DNA from: Paragonimus skrjabini miyazakii
Taxonomy: Eukaryota > Platyhelminthes > Trematoda > Plagiorchiida > Troglotrematidae
DNA: 64,000 nt
Assembly (NCBI GenBank): GCA_014338405.1
Contig: JTDE01000245.1
Location: forward strand, 238,954-302,953
Direction: 5' to 3'
This document shows positions 48,155 through 62,548 of this stretch, piece after piece; position 1 is the first letter of the stretch, and every line of letters starts with the position of its first letter. The position numbers and the translations under genes were made by a program. Below the pieces are notes generated by a model. It was not told the origin of the DNA. It saw only the letters and a program-made list of their open reading frames with translations, and did no database searches.

Positions 48155-51100
48155 GACTGTACGGCTGAGCATTTATTTGGAATAAGAGAGACTTGTACAG
48201 AAGCGTCAATGAATAATACTACGTCGTTTATTTTGTAAGACAAAATTTGATTGTAATTGGCTTAATCTACAACTCTGTATAATCTTTTTTGCAAATTATA
48301 GTTAAAATGTTGTAAACGTGAAACAAACGTCGAACTAGGTGATAACTAGCGTTTTGCATGACCCCGCTATTGTGCAAAGGAAGCGGCACTACTTTGTGTA
48401 AATTAGCCTGATTGTTTTTGGAGAACTATCATTCCAAATTAAACTAGGACTTTACCATGACAATGCCATCATAATTTGTCAATCAGATTCGGTTGTTGGC
48501 ACTTGACACTAAAGTAATAGCATGACTGATGATTTGAAAGTGTTGTACTAGCAACAAGGAACTCGGAAGCAATTAGATTTCTTTGTCAGTAAAATATGAA
48601 TCTATAACCTATGTAATCAGTTTGTTAAAATCATGGTTCAGAACACATACAAATGCACGTAGAGTAGATCACAGATCACATATGATGATCACAATACAGG
48701 TGGTCAAATCAATGAGATCTTACGAAAGAAGCGCACCGCTATCGATTGCAAATTGTTGAATTCTAGCGGATTGGCCTACACAAGAATACAGTTATCTTCA
48801 AGGTGTGAAGTTGTAATGACTCACGACGGAAATGTGCAGTTCTTTTAGTGAATGCAGTTGTGATAACCGATACCATCCGGGTTTACCGAGGTTATACACT
48901 AGCGTCTGATCGTAATAATTTGTTCGAATGAAGTCAAACAGTTTGGGCATCGTGTTAAACATGTTATTGATAGATGGGTTGAGAATAACATAACGTTTTG
49001 AGCAAGTTGTAATACTCTACGTTTCAATTGCCTCTGGTGGTCTTTATCAGGAGTGTTGTCATCAAAAACGACCAGTATTAACAACAGACTACCCGGGATT
49101 GCTGCTGTTTGCGAGGTGACTATTTTGATGTGCACCAGTTTTAGGAACAAAGTAGCAAAAAAGAACTGTTTTCTGTGTTTGATTATCCATCTAACTACAA
49201 CACAATAAACGGAAAAACAATAACCGGTGTGAGCAGGATAATCAGTCAGTGTTTGTTAGCAGTTAAGCAATCATTGTTTCAAACTGTTCCAAACTGGGCC
49301 CATAAGAAGTTCGTATGAACACGCCTTCCTTTGGCTCACAATCAATCAGATCTACAAATTACAGTGACAAATACGTAACTGCTACTAAACACGCAATCCA
49401 CAATCTCTATTGACCCAGTTTCTTACTCGCCCAGTTTTTATGTTTATCGTGTTGTAGTTGGCCTCGAGATTAACCACAGAAAACACGTCATGTCTTGCAC
49501 TTGTTGTTCTCACGATTTTAATGGGTATTTTCGAGCGAGTTAAATAAATCTACCAGTTTACCATCACCGTGATGGAAGCTGTAGCCGTGACAGTTCTGCA
49601 GTCCGATAGAGCCAATCATTTTTGCGTGGTTCGGGTCCATATATCGTAGACGGTTGGCCGACTTTTGATGAATGCACACACACCTTCCTCAGACCACGGT
49701 ACACTTTGATGAGGAATCCAGGCTGTACCGTCTTAACTCAAAAAGTTTTCACCGGTAAGCCCTTGACTGACTTGAAGAACAGTGAAAGCTTAGATACTGA
49801 TCAGTGGTTTATTAAAACTTGTGAGTAATTATCCTTGAGGATAGGTAAGTTTATTAACAATTCCCAAACTTTTGTAGGCAGCCGGCTGCCAAGAATCGAT
49901 TGAAAAGTGCAGCTATCAGTTTTGTTAATTCATTAGCACAATTTTTCAAAACAACCAGGGTATCAGATCCGACTGGATGACTTGTGTGTCGTTATCTTCT
50001 CTAATTTGTTTTTGACTTGTGACATCAAGATTTCGGACAACTGTGTTGCGTTACTTTATGTGCCCATGGGTCGCTGATGATACGTAGTTGTAGGGCAAAC
50101 ACATATTAACTGACTAGGCAGAGTACCAGTAGTCTGCAAAATTGTGTTAACAAGTCCAATGGAAATTCGATTTTTTGACATGTGACTCTGTTCCTGGTGT
50201 GTACTGCTATTTTGCTGCAAAAAACTTTTGGATACGCCCCCAGTCTTTGAACGAGATGACGGTGATAACGGAACCAATCTTTTTCTACAGCAGATGCTGT
50301 GGGATTTCCCCACCTGGCTTAGCCCTAGGGTCCAGACTGACTTCGTTCAAACTTGCAACGATAAGCTTTTTAATTTGATTATATTTTGACCCTATTTTTG
50401 GAGATCCCGCTCTTCACGGCACAAGAAAAGTTCCACTGGAACAACACTGAATGACGTCTATTATTGTCCCAATGGTGGTGTGACAGTGATGACCCGTGTT
50501 ATGCATATTAATGCAGGTACATCAATAAATTATGGTACCCGAGGTGAAGTTCAAAGATGTTATCTAGGTCACTAGTAGAATATATGTTCCGCTGTCCCCT
50601 AATCACTGGACGATTAGAGTTATGCTTCATAGACTGTTGACCCTGTCAGACTGAGTATATAATCAGGGCATTATGAAACCCGGTCCACTTGCCACCTGGT
50701 ATAATTCTGGGCATGTTGGGGCAGCCTAGGTTACACCACAGCTTTGAAGAACTCTCTCAGAGGAAGAGGGATGTGAGTATACTGCCTGTAAATTTAACCT
50801 CCGGATATTACATTAAGTCATGCTTATAATGTGAGTTTAATCTAAAGGGAGTATCCCGTGCAGAGCCCTATTCTAGGTTGTGTTGGTTGCTCTATACACA
50901 GAAGACGATCGAAGGATCACACTAATCAACAAGGTTGGGCCTTGAGTGGCATTATCTACTGACCAAATTGTCTCAGGTTGATCAAGGCGTATCCGGTCTT
51001 AAGTACAATTCTTATGTACAAGCAAATAAAAGAAGGTGTTCTTTCTAATTTACCGTTTGTCTAATCTAAATAGTACACTCCCATTCTGAGTGTACATTCC

Positions 51101-54100
51101 TCTCGATACCACATTCCCTTCCTTTACCATGACATCACAAAGCTTATCGTATATGGACTTTGCTGAGCACAGGTATAGTAAGGCTGGTATATTTTTTTGA
51201 TAAGTGGATTCAAGCCATAGAGCATACTTTCCACAATTTATTCTTTCTCAATCATACAAACGCAACAAAATGATGTAACGAAAAATGATCCAAAAATCAA
51301 CAGCAGGTCATTTGCTTCTACTCTTTTTCTGATAGAATGTTCATTTGATCCGATCAATTTAAATCACGAAATGATCAACATGTTGATTAGTGAGTGAGTA
51401 GCGACACGAGATTTCTATTGCAATCCTTTCTAACATCACGTCTACTTCTGTGCATAGTAAGAAGAGCTTGTCGTCACCACACTGTCAGTCTGTTTAAAAG
51501 CTGTAGCCTCAAAGTCAGTCTGAGAAGTTTTCGTCCATAAACAAGGTGAGATCTATAAGATATTTATGTTATCAATGAAAACGGATTGCATGAATATTCA
51601 AAAATTTGAACAATTGGAACATTTGTAAACATAAAGTTCACATCGATAATTTACGTAACGCCTGGTAGATAATGTAACAACAAACTTTGTCCCTCTAGTT
51701 GTGTTAGTGTACTCACAAATACAACTATCTGGACAGGACGACGAAGAGCTTAGATGATTTCATAGCTGAACACCTACCTAGAGGATCAATCAAGCCACTG
51801 AAATAAACGAATAGGCAGAGAGAAACAAAAGCAATAACCCTGGCTTCATCAATCGACCCCCTGTTTGATCAACAAATCACTACGTATGACTAATCTGATT
51901 CGTGCGCTACATTACTGCCTAATACCCATCCTACTTTGCTTTCAGTTAACAAGGTTGTTTTCACTAGACAATGACTATCCACCTTTTACACACAAAACTT
52001 GTTCACGAAAACAATTTGTTTGTCTTGGAGCGGACTACTTATTATAGAGAGTTTAGATCGTTCTCATATTCGTTATATTTAAACAACCCGTTTTAGATGG
52101 AATGAGGCGAAACGTCAAGTTTTCCTCAAGCTTTCACACTACATTAGTAGAATGTGTAAATGGGACCACTGTTTAATGTTCTGCAAGTTGACGTACTCAT
52201 TTAAATTCCATGATCCACTGTTTGTGAGACAATCATTATGGCATTCTAAGTATATGTAAAATAGGTATTACCGAAAAAAAAAGTCTAGCGGTGACTGTTG
52301 CTCAACCTTGTTAACCTTTACGGCTGTAGTGATAATCATCTTGTTTCCAAAGTGATCATTTTTCAGTTTCAGACTGCATCTATCTAGATAGGGAAGGACA
52401 AAGATACATAGACGTATCTTGAGAGGGAACACGTTTTTTGCCCGTTCTAACCTTCTGTGTTTATACAAGTGTTACCGTAAGCAAAGAACAAAACCTGATG
52501 ATTTTGGTAATCACTCCATAATGGTACACCTCATCGGTACAGTCGAGAGACTTCTCTGAATAAACGAGTGACGTTGATTAGATGCTTGACTTTTCTTCCC
52601 AAATCGCTACTTGGGGTAACTCGCCTAAACATTGGTAGCCAACTGCTTAGTTACTCTACTTCATAGTGACCAAACACAAAACTGATTTCCCAAGGGACAT
52701 CCAGTTTTATTTTTGACCATGGTTTATTTGTGGCTTCACTAAGGCATTGTTATTATGGACTGATTCTGTAACGTAACTAGCTCCTCAGAGAACGTGTACA
52801 TCTCGTTTATCTTACAAGTAGACTGACAGGCTGTCAACCGACTTATATCCTTATTCTGTTAGAAAGGATAAACTTTTGTTGGGCATTCAGGCACACACGT
52901 TCAACCTATCCCTAACTGTAAATATATATACCTTTCTCAAATTGTCCACCCCGCAATTTACCCACCACTCTCAATGTTTTGACTGACAGCCGCCAGGTAG
53001 GCCGTCATTTCCATATGTCTTCTCCGTAGTAGTTACGTCTATATTTCCACTATGTATCGCACACACGTCAGCTTGTTCTCTCAGTGGTCTTTGTTCCAAC
53101 TACCGGAAGTGGTTTCACTATGGTTATTCACAAGCGATGCTTTTCACGTTCAGAAACCACAGCAAACAGTAACTCGCACTAGTTATCCAACAGTCATTCA
53201 ATAAGTCCTGATTTTTTTTGACAAAGCTTGGAAGAAATGAATTAAGCAAAACACTGTGATGTTTGAATGAGAAATTAAGTTACAACTGTTCTCAGTTTTA
53301 AGTTTTTAGAATTCTTCAAGCCTAAACGAAACAGTTCTATAACCTTCAGTGTCTGAATGTGTGTTGACGTCTAGATTTTCATTAGCGTTGACTTCCATTG
53401 TGATAGTCGAGATATCGTTAGTCAGGTTAAAACAGTACTTTACGTCCATCAAAACTATTCTCGGTGATCAAGTTTCAAAAGTTAATCACTCTTGCATATT
53501 AATACTTTGCACGAAACACATCAGGTTACCATTTTTTAACTGCCATTACCATTCCTGATGTATACCTACACTACTGAAAATCGAATCTTAATCGAACCAG
53601 TCTCCTGTTTTGGGCAAAAACTTGAGCGTAGATGATAACAAATTTACTGGTCTAGCGCCGGCTCGTTTTGTCAATCAATCAGTGCCGGGAATTTATCACA
53701 AGGTCATGTCTTCAAATGATTACTAACCAAAGTTGAACTGATTGTAAGGAACGTTGAGTGGCAAAACGAAATTTGAAACAGTCACTACTATTAAACATTT
53801 TGTAAGATTCATAAGGCTTTGTGGGAAGGAAATTTCATCACCAATAATAACCTGGATAGTAGTCTCTGTGGCAAATCAACAGAGGTATGGACTTGTTTAT
53901 AGTAATTACGCATCGATTGCTGATTCGCACATATTCTATTTTGAGGTAAAAAGTTCAACGGAAGACGATAGTAGTTTTCCAAATAACACAACCCATAAAT
54001 TTGTTTTACTTTTGATGCGAGACATAGTTCCAGAATAATGGGGACCGGTACAGTGAAAATGGTCGGATCGTAAACAAAACTAAGTATTCTTGATCATTAG

Positions 54101-55734
54101 GCATAATGTCAAGTGTTTCTCTTGGGTTATTAAGAATTCACTTACGTGAAGTTATGGCTAACAGAGTTCATGAAAGTCACTGTAATTCTTGTCATTTCCA
54201 ACAAACATCCGATTGGTATGCAAATTTTAGGCTGCATATGCGAAAAATCTAGGTCTGTTCGATCTGACTTTCTCACGGACTGGTCAGTACTTACTAATTT
54301 ATCAGAAAATCATTCAAAACAGAATATAATACCCCTTCTTGTTTTTGCATATAGCAGTCGAAAGTCAAACAAATAATTCAAATTGGTCCGTTTAATTGTA
54401 AGTCCTTCGTTAAACCAGTATTCAACATCACAATATCAATGTTTATACATAAGAGAGGATTAGTTGTTGCTGTGCAACCTACCTTCCACGTGATCAAGAC
54501 TGTTACAAGTTTTGACACCATCAGATTTTCAAAGCGTAACTCGAAGATCACCGGTTTCACCTTCCATGTCACAATGCTTATACTTATATGTGCATGGGTG
54601 ATGTTCTGCTGAGAGGCCGCTGTGAACATTTGTTTATATGAACTGTTAACCATATCAGGTGAAGAGTTAGAAGCCGTTTGGATGAAGCCGGAGGTCACCA
54701 ATACGGAACATCGGCATCCTATATCACACTTCGTGTGATCGAAGCCACCCAAGGAATTGACGGTCTTTTTTCAGTCATATTCACGTAGTGTGACAAACGC
54801 TCAAGGCATTCGGGGGAACGGCTAGCGGTAAATCATAAATACCACCGTCTTTTGACAACGAATAACTAACTATCGATGTAGCAGTTAAGAATGTTTCAGG
54901 GAAGGAGAGGACGCCATTTTGTGGTGAAAATTCAATATTTATTTATCACTTTTAATTCTACAGGATACCTACTAAAAGAGGCAGTGAGGTTCTTTCAAAA
55001 ACGATTCCACAATACAATGATTTTTTCTGTCCTTTCAGAAGTCAACATCAATTAGAAATTCAACAACAAAAGACAATTATCATTTGTTGAAAATAAGTTC
55101 GTTTAAAAAATTATTGTCTGAAGTAGGTTTCTAATCAACTTTTGCAAAGTCCCCTGTCATGAAATCTTCGTCAGCTAAAAAATACCAAGATGAGAGCTGA
55201 GTTACAAGCTCCATAGCAAATAAGTACCTTTATACTAAATAGCCGGGGATTCCAAGATGAAAATCGGCAACTGAGTCAAATAAAAACACTACAAAGCGAC
55301 CGGAGAGGTAATGTTTAACGATGTAGACAAGTTAAGTGTACAAAGGTTATACTTATACAATGACCTTAGTTATCATGATGCACAAAACCTGATATGATGA
55401 CTGAAAGTCTCGTCTACCAATAGACTGGCTAAAAAGACATACTGTAAAGTCTCGGTGAGAATGAAGAAATGTACTCACATATGTGATAAGAAACCAGTGA
55501 GCAATTTTCATCAGTCAGTTGAACATATGTAAAGTGCTGGGTAACCTACGATCTTGCTGATCGAGATTGCTGAGATTGCTGAAATTATCCGATTTATAAA
55601 CCCATATATCCTGCCATGCTGTCCCAAAACAAAGTGGTATAGAGACTTGACATTAAAAACTCTTGCAAAGTGGAAGTGTGTTTAACATTACTGACCACAA
55701 ATTTCACAGTCACATAGGTATTTCAGTAAGGTTT
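48155..55734. other. Long unique stretch
   Basis: No gene supported. Frames reach 124 codons (54378-54752, minus). At 50.4-51.05 kb the base content changes a little; it shows a TATATAA word (about 50656) and an AATAAAA word (about 51024) in the layout of a solo LTR, but no borders were found. Confidence 0.45.
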
Positions 55735-55830
55735 TGTAAAAAATAGCCGCGCTGCACTCGAGTTTCGTTAGTGTTAGAGCATTACTGGAATAAATAAGGG
55801 CATTACTGTATCTCTGCTTGAGGCTATCAG
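55735..55830 (-). repeat. Family-A SINE fragment
   Basis: GCACTCGAGTTTCGTTAGTG and GTTAGAGCATTACTGG match the reverse complement of the family-A body. Head and 3' end are not clear. Confidence 0.45.
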
Positions 55831-55859
55831 GTAACTGGAACACTATTCACAATCGGACG

Positions 55860-56105
55860 TGGCTGCAAGTTTGTATAACTTGGTCATGTTTAATGAGGTT
55901 AATTGTACAATGGTCAACGAGGTCGTGACATAAAAACGTGGCCAGAATTTAGATCTCGGTCATGGCAATAATATTCACTGCTCACAAGCTCCAACAAAAG
56001 ATAGTCTCTAATTTGGTGTTTATTTTTTAACAAGGCTACTTGAAAAAATTTATGAAAATGCGACAACTCCAAACGACTGAATGATGTTCAATTGATGTTG
56101 ACTAG
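55860..56105 (+). repeat. Family-A SINE, diverged copy
   Basis: TTGGTCATGTTTAATGAGGT, ACAATGGTCAACGAGGTCG, CGTGGCCAGAATTTAGATCTC, GGTCATGGCAATAATATTCA, then body words and the end GAATGATGTTCAATTGATG. With the preceding fragment it forms another minus/plus pair. Confidence 0.6.
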
Positions 56106-59100
56106 AATCCTCTAGTAATTACCAGTAACAAAGTATACCGCATAGAGAACAAACTGTAGACTCGGTTGCCTGTTGCTTTTTCAGTTTTTCTTCTATGTGT
56201 GACATCTAGCTGCTCGTAGTCTGTGACTGAGTGGGGCTGATGAGAAAAGTGGTATCCAGCATCACGCTGATTATCTTCAGTTAGGAATTCTTGACCTAAT
56301 TGTTATTTCAATAGAATGAGTGTTCGAATTAGTAATCCAAATTTCATTAAGATTAGGTTGATCCAATGACAATAAATCAATGCTTCACAAAACGAGTGAC
56401 TGACGTGAGTGAACGCTGAGGTAGTGAAGAGTAAACTGTCAGAATGGACTTCACCGACTTATCAACTCAAGGATCTATGATTTCTACGAATTCACATTCA
56501 ACCTGGCTGTTGTATTCTCAGTTGTTGCAATGGTCCATACATATGTGTGAACTGTCAAGGACCTAGGGCATATACGCTTGTTTACTACAGTGCCTTCATG
56601 CTTAAGGTTACGTGTTAACTATCCTCGGTAATTTAATATTTTCTAAACAATACACGTGAAATGGAAGGAGAGAAAAGCTGTAAAGTCTGAGAATCCCTGA
56701 TGTCAGCAGTCAGTGGACAAGCATCTGGCCCCTGTCCAAAAGAAGGTTGCTGAACCCTGCAATACACTCAGTGGCTCAGCAAGTGATGACCTTGTGTTGT
56801 GCATTTGTGAGCACATGTTTCTGTTTCCGGGTATGTACTTGCATCGCCTGGACAGTTTGATGTACTTATATGTAGCTAAGTACGGTTGATGGTCACGCAA
56901 GCAATCTCATTTTTGCTTTCTTCCATCAAAACAACGTGTCTGCTCTCTACAATCGACAAATCTATTTGTACTGTACAACGCTTTCGTCCACAGAGACTGT
57001 TGGTTGCAGCTAACTAGCAGAAACATCACTGATAAACGAAAAATTTGCTTGGAATCGATTATAAAACCGCGAGTGTTTGAACGTTGTGAGCAGTTCATTA
57101 ATAAACCGTGCAAGTCTTCACTGAGTTTGCTGAAATCTCCGCTACCTTCCTAATCTAACTGTGTATAATGAATCGTTTATTGATTGTTTGATGGGTAGTT
57201 CTGATCCATGATTTTTCGGAACGTTACTTCGTCCAGAAATTTGAGAGGATTTATTAAAAATCGATTATGAGTTGTCCTGCTTCATAACCCCAAATGTTTC
57301 GCGCATCGGCCAGTTTCATAAAACAGTATGCGTTTACTACCAGTGTTTTCACTTACCGTGTGGATGAATGAGTCTGAGTTTTTACAAAATAAATCGTAGT
57401 TCCAGTTTGTAAAAACAACGCCACTAACCAGCTTTACATAGAAAAGCATCAAACGCGATTAAGTGAATTAACATTGTCCGCAGTTGTGTAAAAGACCTCT
57501 CATATGACGAAATTTTGTTTTACAATTATTCGGCCTACGTTACGGTGTTGTAAGGCCTTTGGTTCGCTGCATTTTTTATAGTCTTCTTCCATTGGAACAT
57601 ACTGCTTTCTCAACCATAGTATGTGACGGCGTCAATTATCTTACATACCTAACAGATAATGGAAAACATCTTACTGCATTCTAACAAAATCATATGACAC
57701 CTTATTGATATTTTGAAGCTAATGACCATACGACATTGAAATCATTCTCACAAACAAAAACGGTCGCATGGCATCATATGCGAAGTGTGCCAATATACAA
57801 CCCTTCTGAAAAATCAGACAAGGATCGTCAAACTTCGCCTATAGATCATAAAAATACTGTTCTGTCTGACAGCAAACAGTAACTACTCCACGAAGAGAAT
57901 TACAAACTTGCCAGTTCATTATGTAACGGCTTTAAATGTTCTACTAATATATCCCTTATCTAATTCAGATACGTTACCCGATAAGTCACAGACATTTAAG
58001 AGGCCACGGTTGACATGTTGAAATTTGCAAACATTGTTCATGAAAAATGTTTCATGTAGAAGGTCAAAACGGCATTCATTGTTACTGGCATGACAACAGA
58101 AAGTTTGTAGGTCAATCGCAAATATACATAACGCGTGCAGGTGGTTTTCCTGCCGGACGGTCTCGGGTGTTAACGAGAAGAACAACTTCGTAACTTCTAA
58201 AGGAAAGAAAGTATTAGGACGTAGGTTGTTGCATTGGATACACACATTTCCCCACAATGTAAGCTTTCAAGTCTTGAAAACCTTGTTTTCCTATAAAAAA
58301 AATCACGTATTCATGTTTGCATACGTAAGAACAAAACGTGCATCCAACATGAAGTAATCATTTCAATATCTTGGAGTGTGCTCCATTATGCAAACAGTAA
58401 TACTCAGACTACTATGGTTTGATTACTGCAGGAGTATTTGTGGAGTCATGGAAACCACAAAAATGTGTACCGCTGTAACTGACTAAAATTTGACCATCAT
58501 CTCTAGTGGAACAAAGTAGAACTTTTTCACTAAGGATATTGGAATTAGCATTGTAATTCATCCTGAAAACTTGAAAATCTGTTGCAAATCAAATATGTTT
58601 TCTTGTTTAGAGTTATTTATATTGTGGTTATTCGTCAGAATAAGTATTCATAAATTTTAATGGATACGCGTAATTTCAGTTAGATTTTAATCTTGTTAGA
58701 ATGGTATAATTTCTATGTGTTTACTTGTCAAAATTCACCCAAGATACACGATCGGTCAGATGAATGTTGCTACCTATCGTGTAGGCATATCCCGTGAACC
58801 GCGACCACATATCCTACTACAGGCATGTCAGATGCCAAAATTTCGGAACTAATAACTTGGCTGTAAGTTAGTTAAACCAATTGTCTCAGACTCACTGGAG
58901 TCTGTAGATCAGTTCGCAGATTACGGGAAATGTGCAGACATGCAATCTGCCTCAACCTTATAGACTGAATCATGCTTGCGAATGACTTATTGGTTATATT
59001 CTTAAGGCTGACTTATCCTATTGTCTAGATTGAGTTACATATGAAATTTCTAGTACATCTTACAATCTTAGATGCTTATAGTGATCTGGACGTTTATCTG

Positions 59101-60290
59101 TCCACTCCGGTTGTTTTTTCTGCTGGCTATCTCACAGATATTTACCTATGTTACAGTTTATTCAACCACACTTTTTGGGCGGTGCTACTAACTGATATAT
59201 GTAATTTCCACTTTAAGACAGCTCATAATTGTTATACACAACTGAACTAGATTCTTCTTGATCACTTAGTAAATGCTTGTCTGTGTACGCTTGTCACTTA
59301 CGATTGTGACTTTGAGTGCATTGAAAAAATTACTTACAATAATCATTCGTTTGTTTTTAGGAGGATATCCAACAAAACTTCGTCTGATGCGCTATTAGTG
59401 ATAATGAAAAGACTATGTGAATGATGTCTGGAAAAAAGTGCATGCAATCTCCCGAAGGACTTTGCGAAATGAACCATGCCTTACAGCTGTTATGATGAAT
59501 GTAAGGATACAACTCACCTCGTCCAAAGCTGAGAGGTCATCGTTCCACCAATCGAACGATCAATGTAAACTCAACGCCACACCCCTAGTAAGCTTTTCCA
59601 TACAAGTTCCCTGGTTAATGCCAATAACGAACAGTAAACGTGTGTACATATGTCATCGTAATCTTTAGGAACTATATAGATAGGTGAGGTTATTTTTTAG
59701 TGCATACTTAGACGGTATTAGGTACAGTGAGTGGTCGAGCAGCATCAGTTACAATGTTAACACGCGATGGTTAAGAAAATCGGATAAAAATCTACGTTTC
59801 TTTAAACTGGCCTCATTTTGATTATGGAAGGCCTTGACTAGGACGCAATTCATAATATCGTTGTAGTCACCATTATTCCAGGAAACTCACTTGGATCCAA
59901 CAGTGGATCATCCAGGGTGCATTGTTTAAGAATTTTGGAGTATAGTTCATTCCTGAAAAGAACCTTCAGAAAACACTCTTAGGAAGTAAGAAATATTTTT
60001 TATGATAAACAATTTCAGTGTAAAAAAGAATTCCTTCGAACGGAAGACAATTTTTGTGATGAACATGACTGGCATGCTTTGTTTACTTCTGTTATGCAAT
60101 TGTTTTGCAATGCTTGAACGTTCGATCGTTATTCTACATGGTTCAGTTATAATTATAACACCTTTCTTGGCTCCAAATGGACCCAATGCACCCCAGTCAT
60201 ATCGAACTAAACCTAGCCTGATTACGCATTGACTTCACAGCGTGGCAAACAAGTACACTAATCTGTTCGACAGCACTCATCACATAACTT
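56106..60290. other. Unique AT-rich DNA
   Basis: No gene or element supported on either strand. Confidence 0.5.
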
Positions 60291-60293
60291 ATC

Positions 60294-60727
60294 TAAACCG
60301 TACCTATCAGCTTAGAGTACGGTTTACTCAACAGTAGTTCTGCTCGTTGACCCACACCAAAGTGGCACTCCCCAACCGACCTTTGGGACATATAAGCATC
60401 GTTCTTTAAGCGTGGTTTCCGACAAGTTTAGTGTCTATTGTGGATCGTCCATGGAACGTTCACGAGCGATATCAAACGCTAAATCGAAGATGGTCGCACC
60501 CGAGGGTAACGCCACATTCGTCACGCCGGTGTCGGAGTAAGGCATATGACAGGAAATGAAGACGGCTAAGTATCTACGCACGTATAAATAACACACTCAA
60601 CCGAACTATATTATGATAGCAAATGTTTAAATAATCAGCATGAAGGAGCGCACATATATGCTTGTGGTTTTTGATGTTGTTAGTACATTTCTTTCTCATG
60701 TGATACTGTTATTTCGTACGTTACCGT
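60294..60727 (-). other. Probable 3' untranslated/LTR region of the Gypsy remnant
   Basis: This follows the end of the Gypsy frame on the minus strand and is GC-richer than the DNA to its left. It contains an inverted repeat, TAAACCGTAC with GTACGGTTTA (60294-60326). No matching second LTR lies in the window, so the LTR borders cannot be set. Confidence 0.3.
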
Positions 60728-61770
60728 CATTCTATGGAACGCTTCGGCCAGTGCACTTTGCGTCCAAAATGAGTACTAATTGATTATTGTGGCGCAGGCA
60801 TCAGGAGGTCTCAAATAGGATCAACCGAGCTGCTGATGATAGCATCAGTATCCAAGTGCTGGGTGGCAGACAAGGAAGATCAAGAGTAGTAGGCGGGCTT
60901 GAAGCGGTCGATGGATAAGGTTGCGTTTGCCTAAGCGATCTACAATACACGCGTGATCCTTCCTTTGGACAGCATGACAGGTCCGTCATAAGGGTGTTTC
61001 AGGGAACGCTGCTGACCAACCACGCGTACGGAAAGGTGTGTTCATACACGAAGGGCGTGGGAGACAACTAGTTCATTATTTTCCTCTCAGGTCTCCATCG
61101 CAGGGAAACGACACATCTGGGCGGCAAGAGAAGCGTTGTACCTAAGTTTACCTGTGGCGGTGGAGACAAAAATGTCAGATAAACGTAATGGTTGGCCATG
61201 CAGAAGCTGAGTGCTGTATGCATACCTACCATAATTAGTACCAGGAATTCTAACCAATCAGTTGGCTCTACCACATGAACGCTGCCTTGACTGGTGGAAA
61301 AACGCGCTCAACTGCCCGATTGACGACTGGGTGATAAGCCGTGGTACGGCATCGGTAGTATCCAAATATATGTAGCGTATTCTCGGAGCGAGCATCTTCG
61401 AATTGCGAACCGCGGACAGTTGTCGCAGTACTGGGGCAACCATACGAGGCAGCCTAGCATTTGATAAAAACTCGCAAGACCGTTTCAACCGTAACGATGG
61501 GTGTCGGGGCGGTTTTGGGCCATCGAGAAAAGCGACCAACCGTTGACATTAAACGGTGGTAGAAGACCCACGTGCCGATATGTTCCTGCAGAAGAAGAAG
61601 AAAATAGAAAGATACTGGAGTTGATATATGATGATAAATTTTAGTCTGATCACAAGCTAAACAACAGCGCACCAAGCTTCTGACATTATTTTTTGTGCCG
61701 AGTCAAACGTACCTTTAGGAAATGAGCATGACCGTGCCCGGAGTGCTAAGAAGGGTGGTACTATATACTG
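60728..61770 (-). pseudogene. Ty3/Gypsy integrase remnant, CsRn1-like
   Basis: This is the integrase end of an LTR-retrotransposon polyprotein; integrase inserts element cDNA into chromosomes. Reading the minus strand from right to left: end of the zinc-binding domain (CCLACDQTKIYHHISTPVSF), then a shortened stretch where the first catalytic Asp region should be, then GRFSRWPKTAPTPIVTVETV, a TAG, YGCPSTATTVRGSQFE, RCRTTAYHPVVNRAVERVF, another TAG, WLEFLVLIMVGMHTALS in a second frame, LLHGQPLRLSDIF in a third, HPYDGPVM, SIDRFKPAYYS and finally GRKVHWPKRSIE with a stop at 60728. The second catalytic Asp (expected in TTDRG) is Val, while the Glu in VERVF is kept. Several frameshifts and stops show it is long dead. 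The order and wording match fluke CsRn1-type elements as I know them, but the clade is an inference. Protease, reverse transcriptase and gag were not found. Confidence 0.85.
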
Positions 61771-62526
61771 GGTGAAACCTACTGTCGAGAAAGAGTCAGA
61801 TTCATAGGGTGCGAATATCCAGTTTAAGTTTTGCATACTATCGCACTAGCAGACCCTACCAAAGGCTGATCGGTGTGACTTAATGCTGATTATTTATAGT
61901 AAGAGCTTGAATAGGTCTTCAAGCGTTGTGTGCTAAACCTGGGGTTTAACTTGATTTAGTCATGACTAGTTGGTGCCGATACTCACATTGAGGCATCATC
62001 TGCAACATCATCGCTACCAGAATATTTCCGATGAAACCTGAGACGCGAATTTTAAATGTCGGACTATACGGGATGACTGTCCAGCAGATCGACAATGTGT
62101 AGCGACTATAATAAATGATATTTTCGATAGTCACACTCACTTGTACATTTTTGATGATCTTGGTTTTTCACCTGCTTTTGTTTTAGTCAAGCTATCCCTT
62201 TTGCAATATCCATCCCGGGGCTACAAACACAACTCGCTCCGTGCCTCGCTAGCTTGACGTGCTGCCTCTGTACAGCCTACTTTCCAAGGTCGATACAAAT
62301 ACACGAGGGTCAACGCGCTGAGTTCTTGTTTTTCATTGTTGATTGATTTTCCATAGTGAACACAGACTGGATATTAGTCTATTGGACCAGTTCCAGCATC
62401 CTTCACCTCTATGCTGAATTCAGGTGCCAACTGCGAGTTCTGGAGCGTCAACAGCCATATTCGATTCATCTGCTGAAATTTGAGTAATGTAACATCATGG
62501 TGGTAGCAACTTCATCCTTAACACGG
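61771..62526. other. Possible upstream part of the Gypsy remnant, unresolved
   Basis: Minus-strand frames here carry no readable reverse transcriptase or RNase H motif. The DNA could be strongly decayed element sequence or unrelated. Confidence 0.3.
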
Positions 62527-62548
62527 TCCAACGACTTAAGTCGTTGGA
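62527..62548. repeat. Perfect 22-bp palindrome
   Basis: TCCAACGACTT is followed at once by its reverse complement AAGTCGTTGGA. It directly adjoins the next, longer hairpin. Confidence 0.95.

Noticed and set aside
49000..49070. A third hammerhead-like motif on the minus strand (CTGATAA, then GAAACG)
   Set aside because: A core G is replaced by A, stem I does not pair and no GIY-YIG frame lies nearby. It may be a very old element end, but it cannot be supported.
54378..54752. 124-codon minus-strand frame
   Set aside because: No domain, signal peptide or splice context, and the length fits chance.
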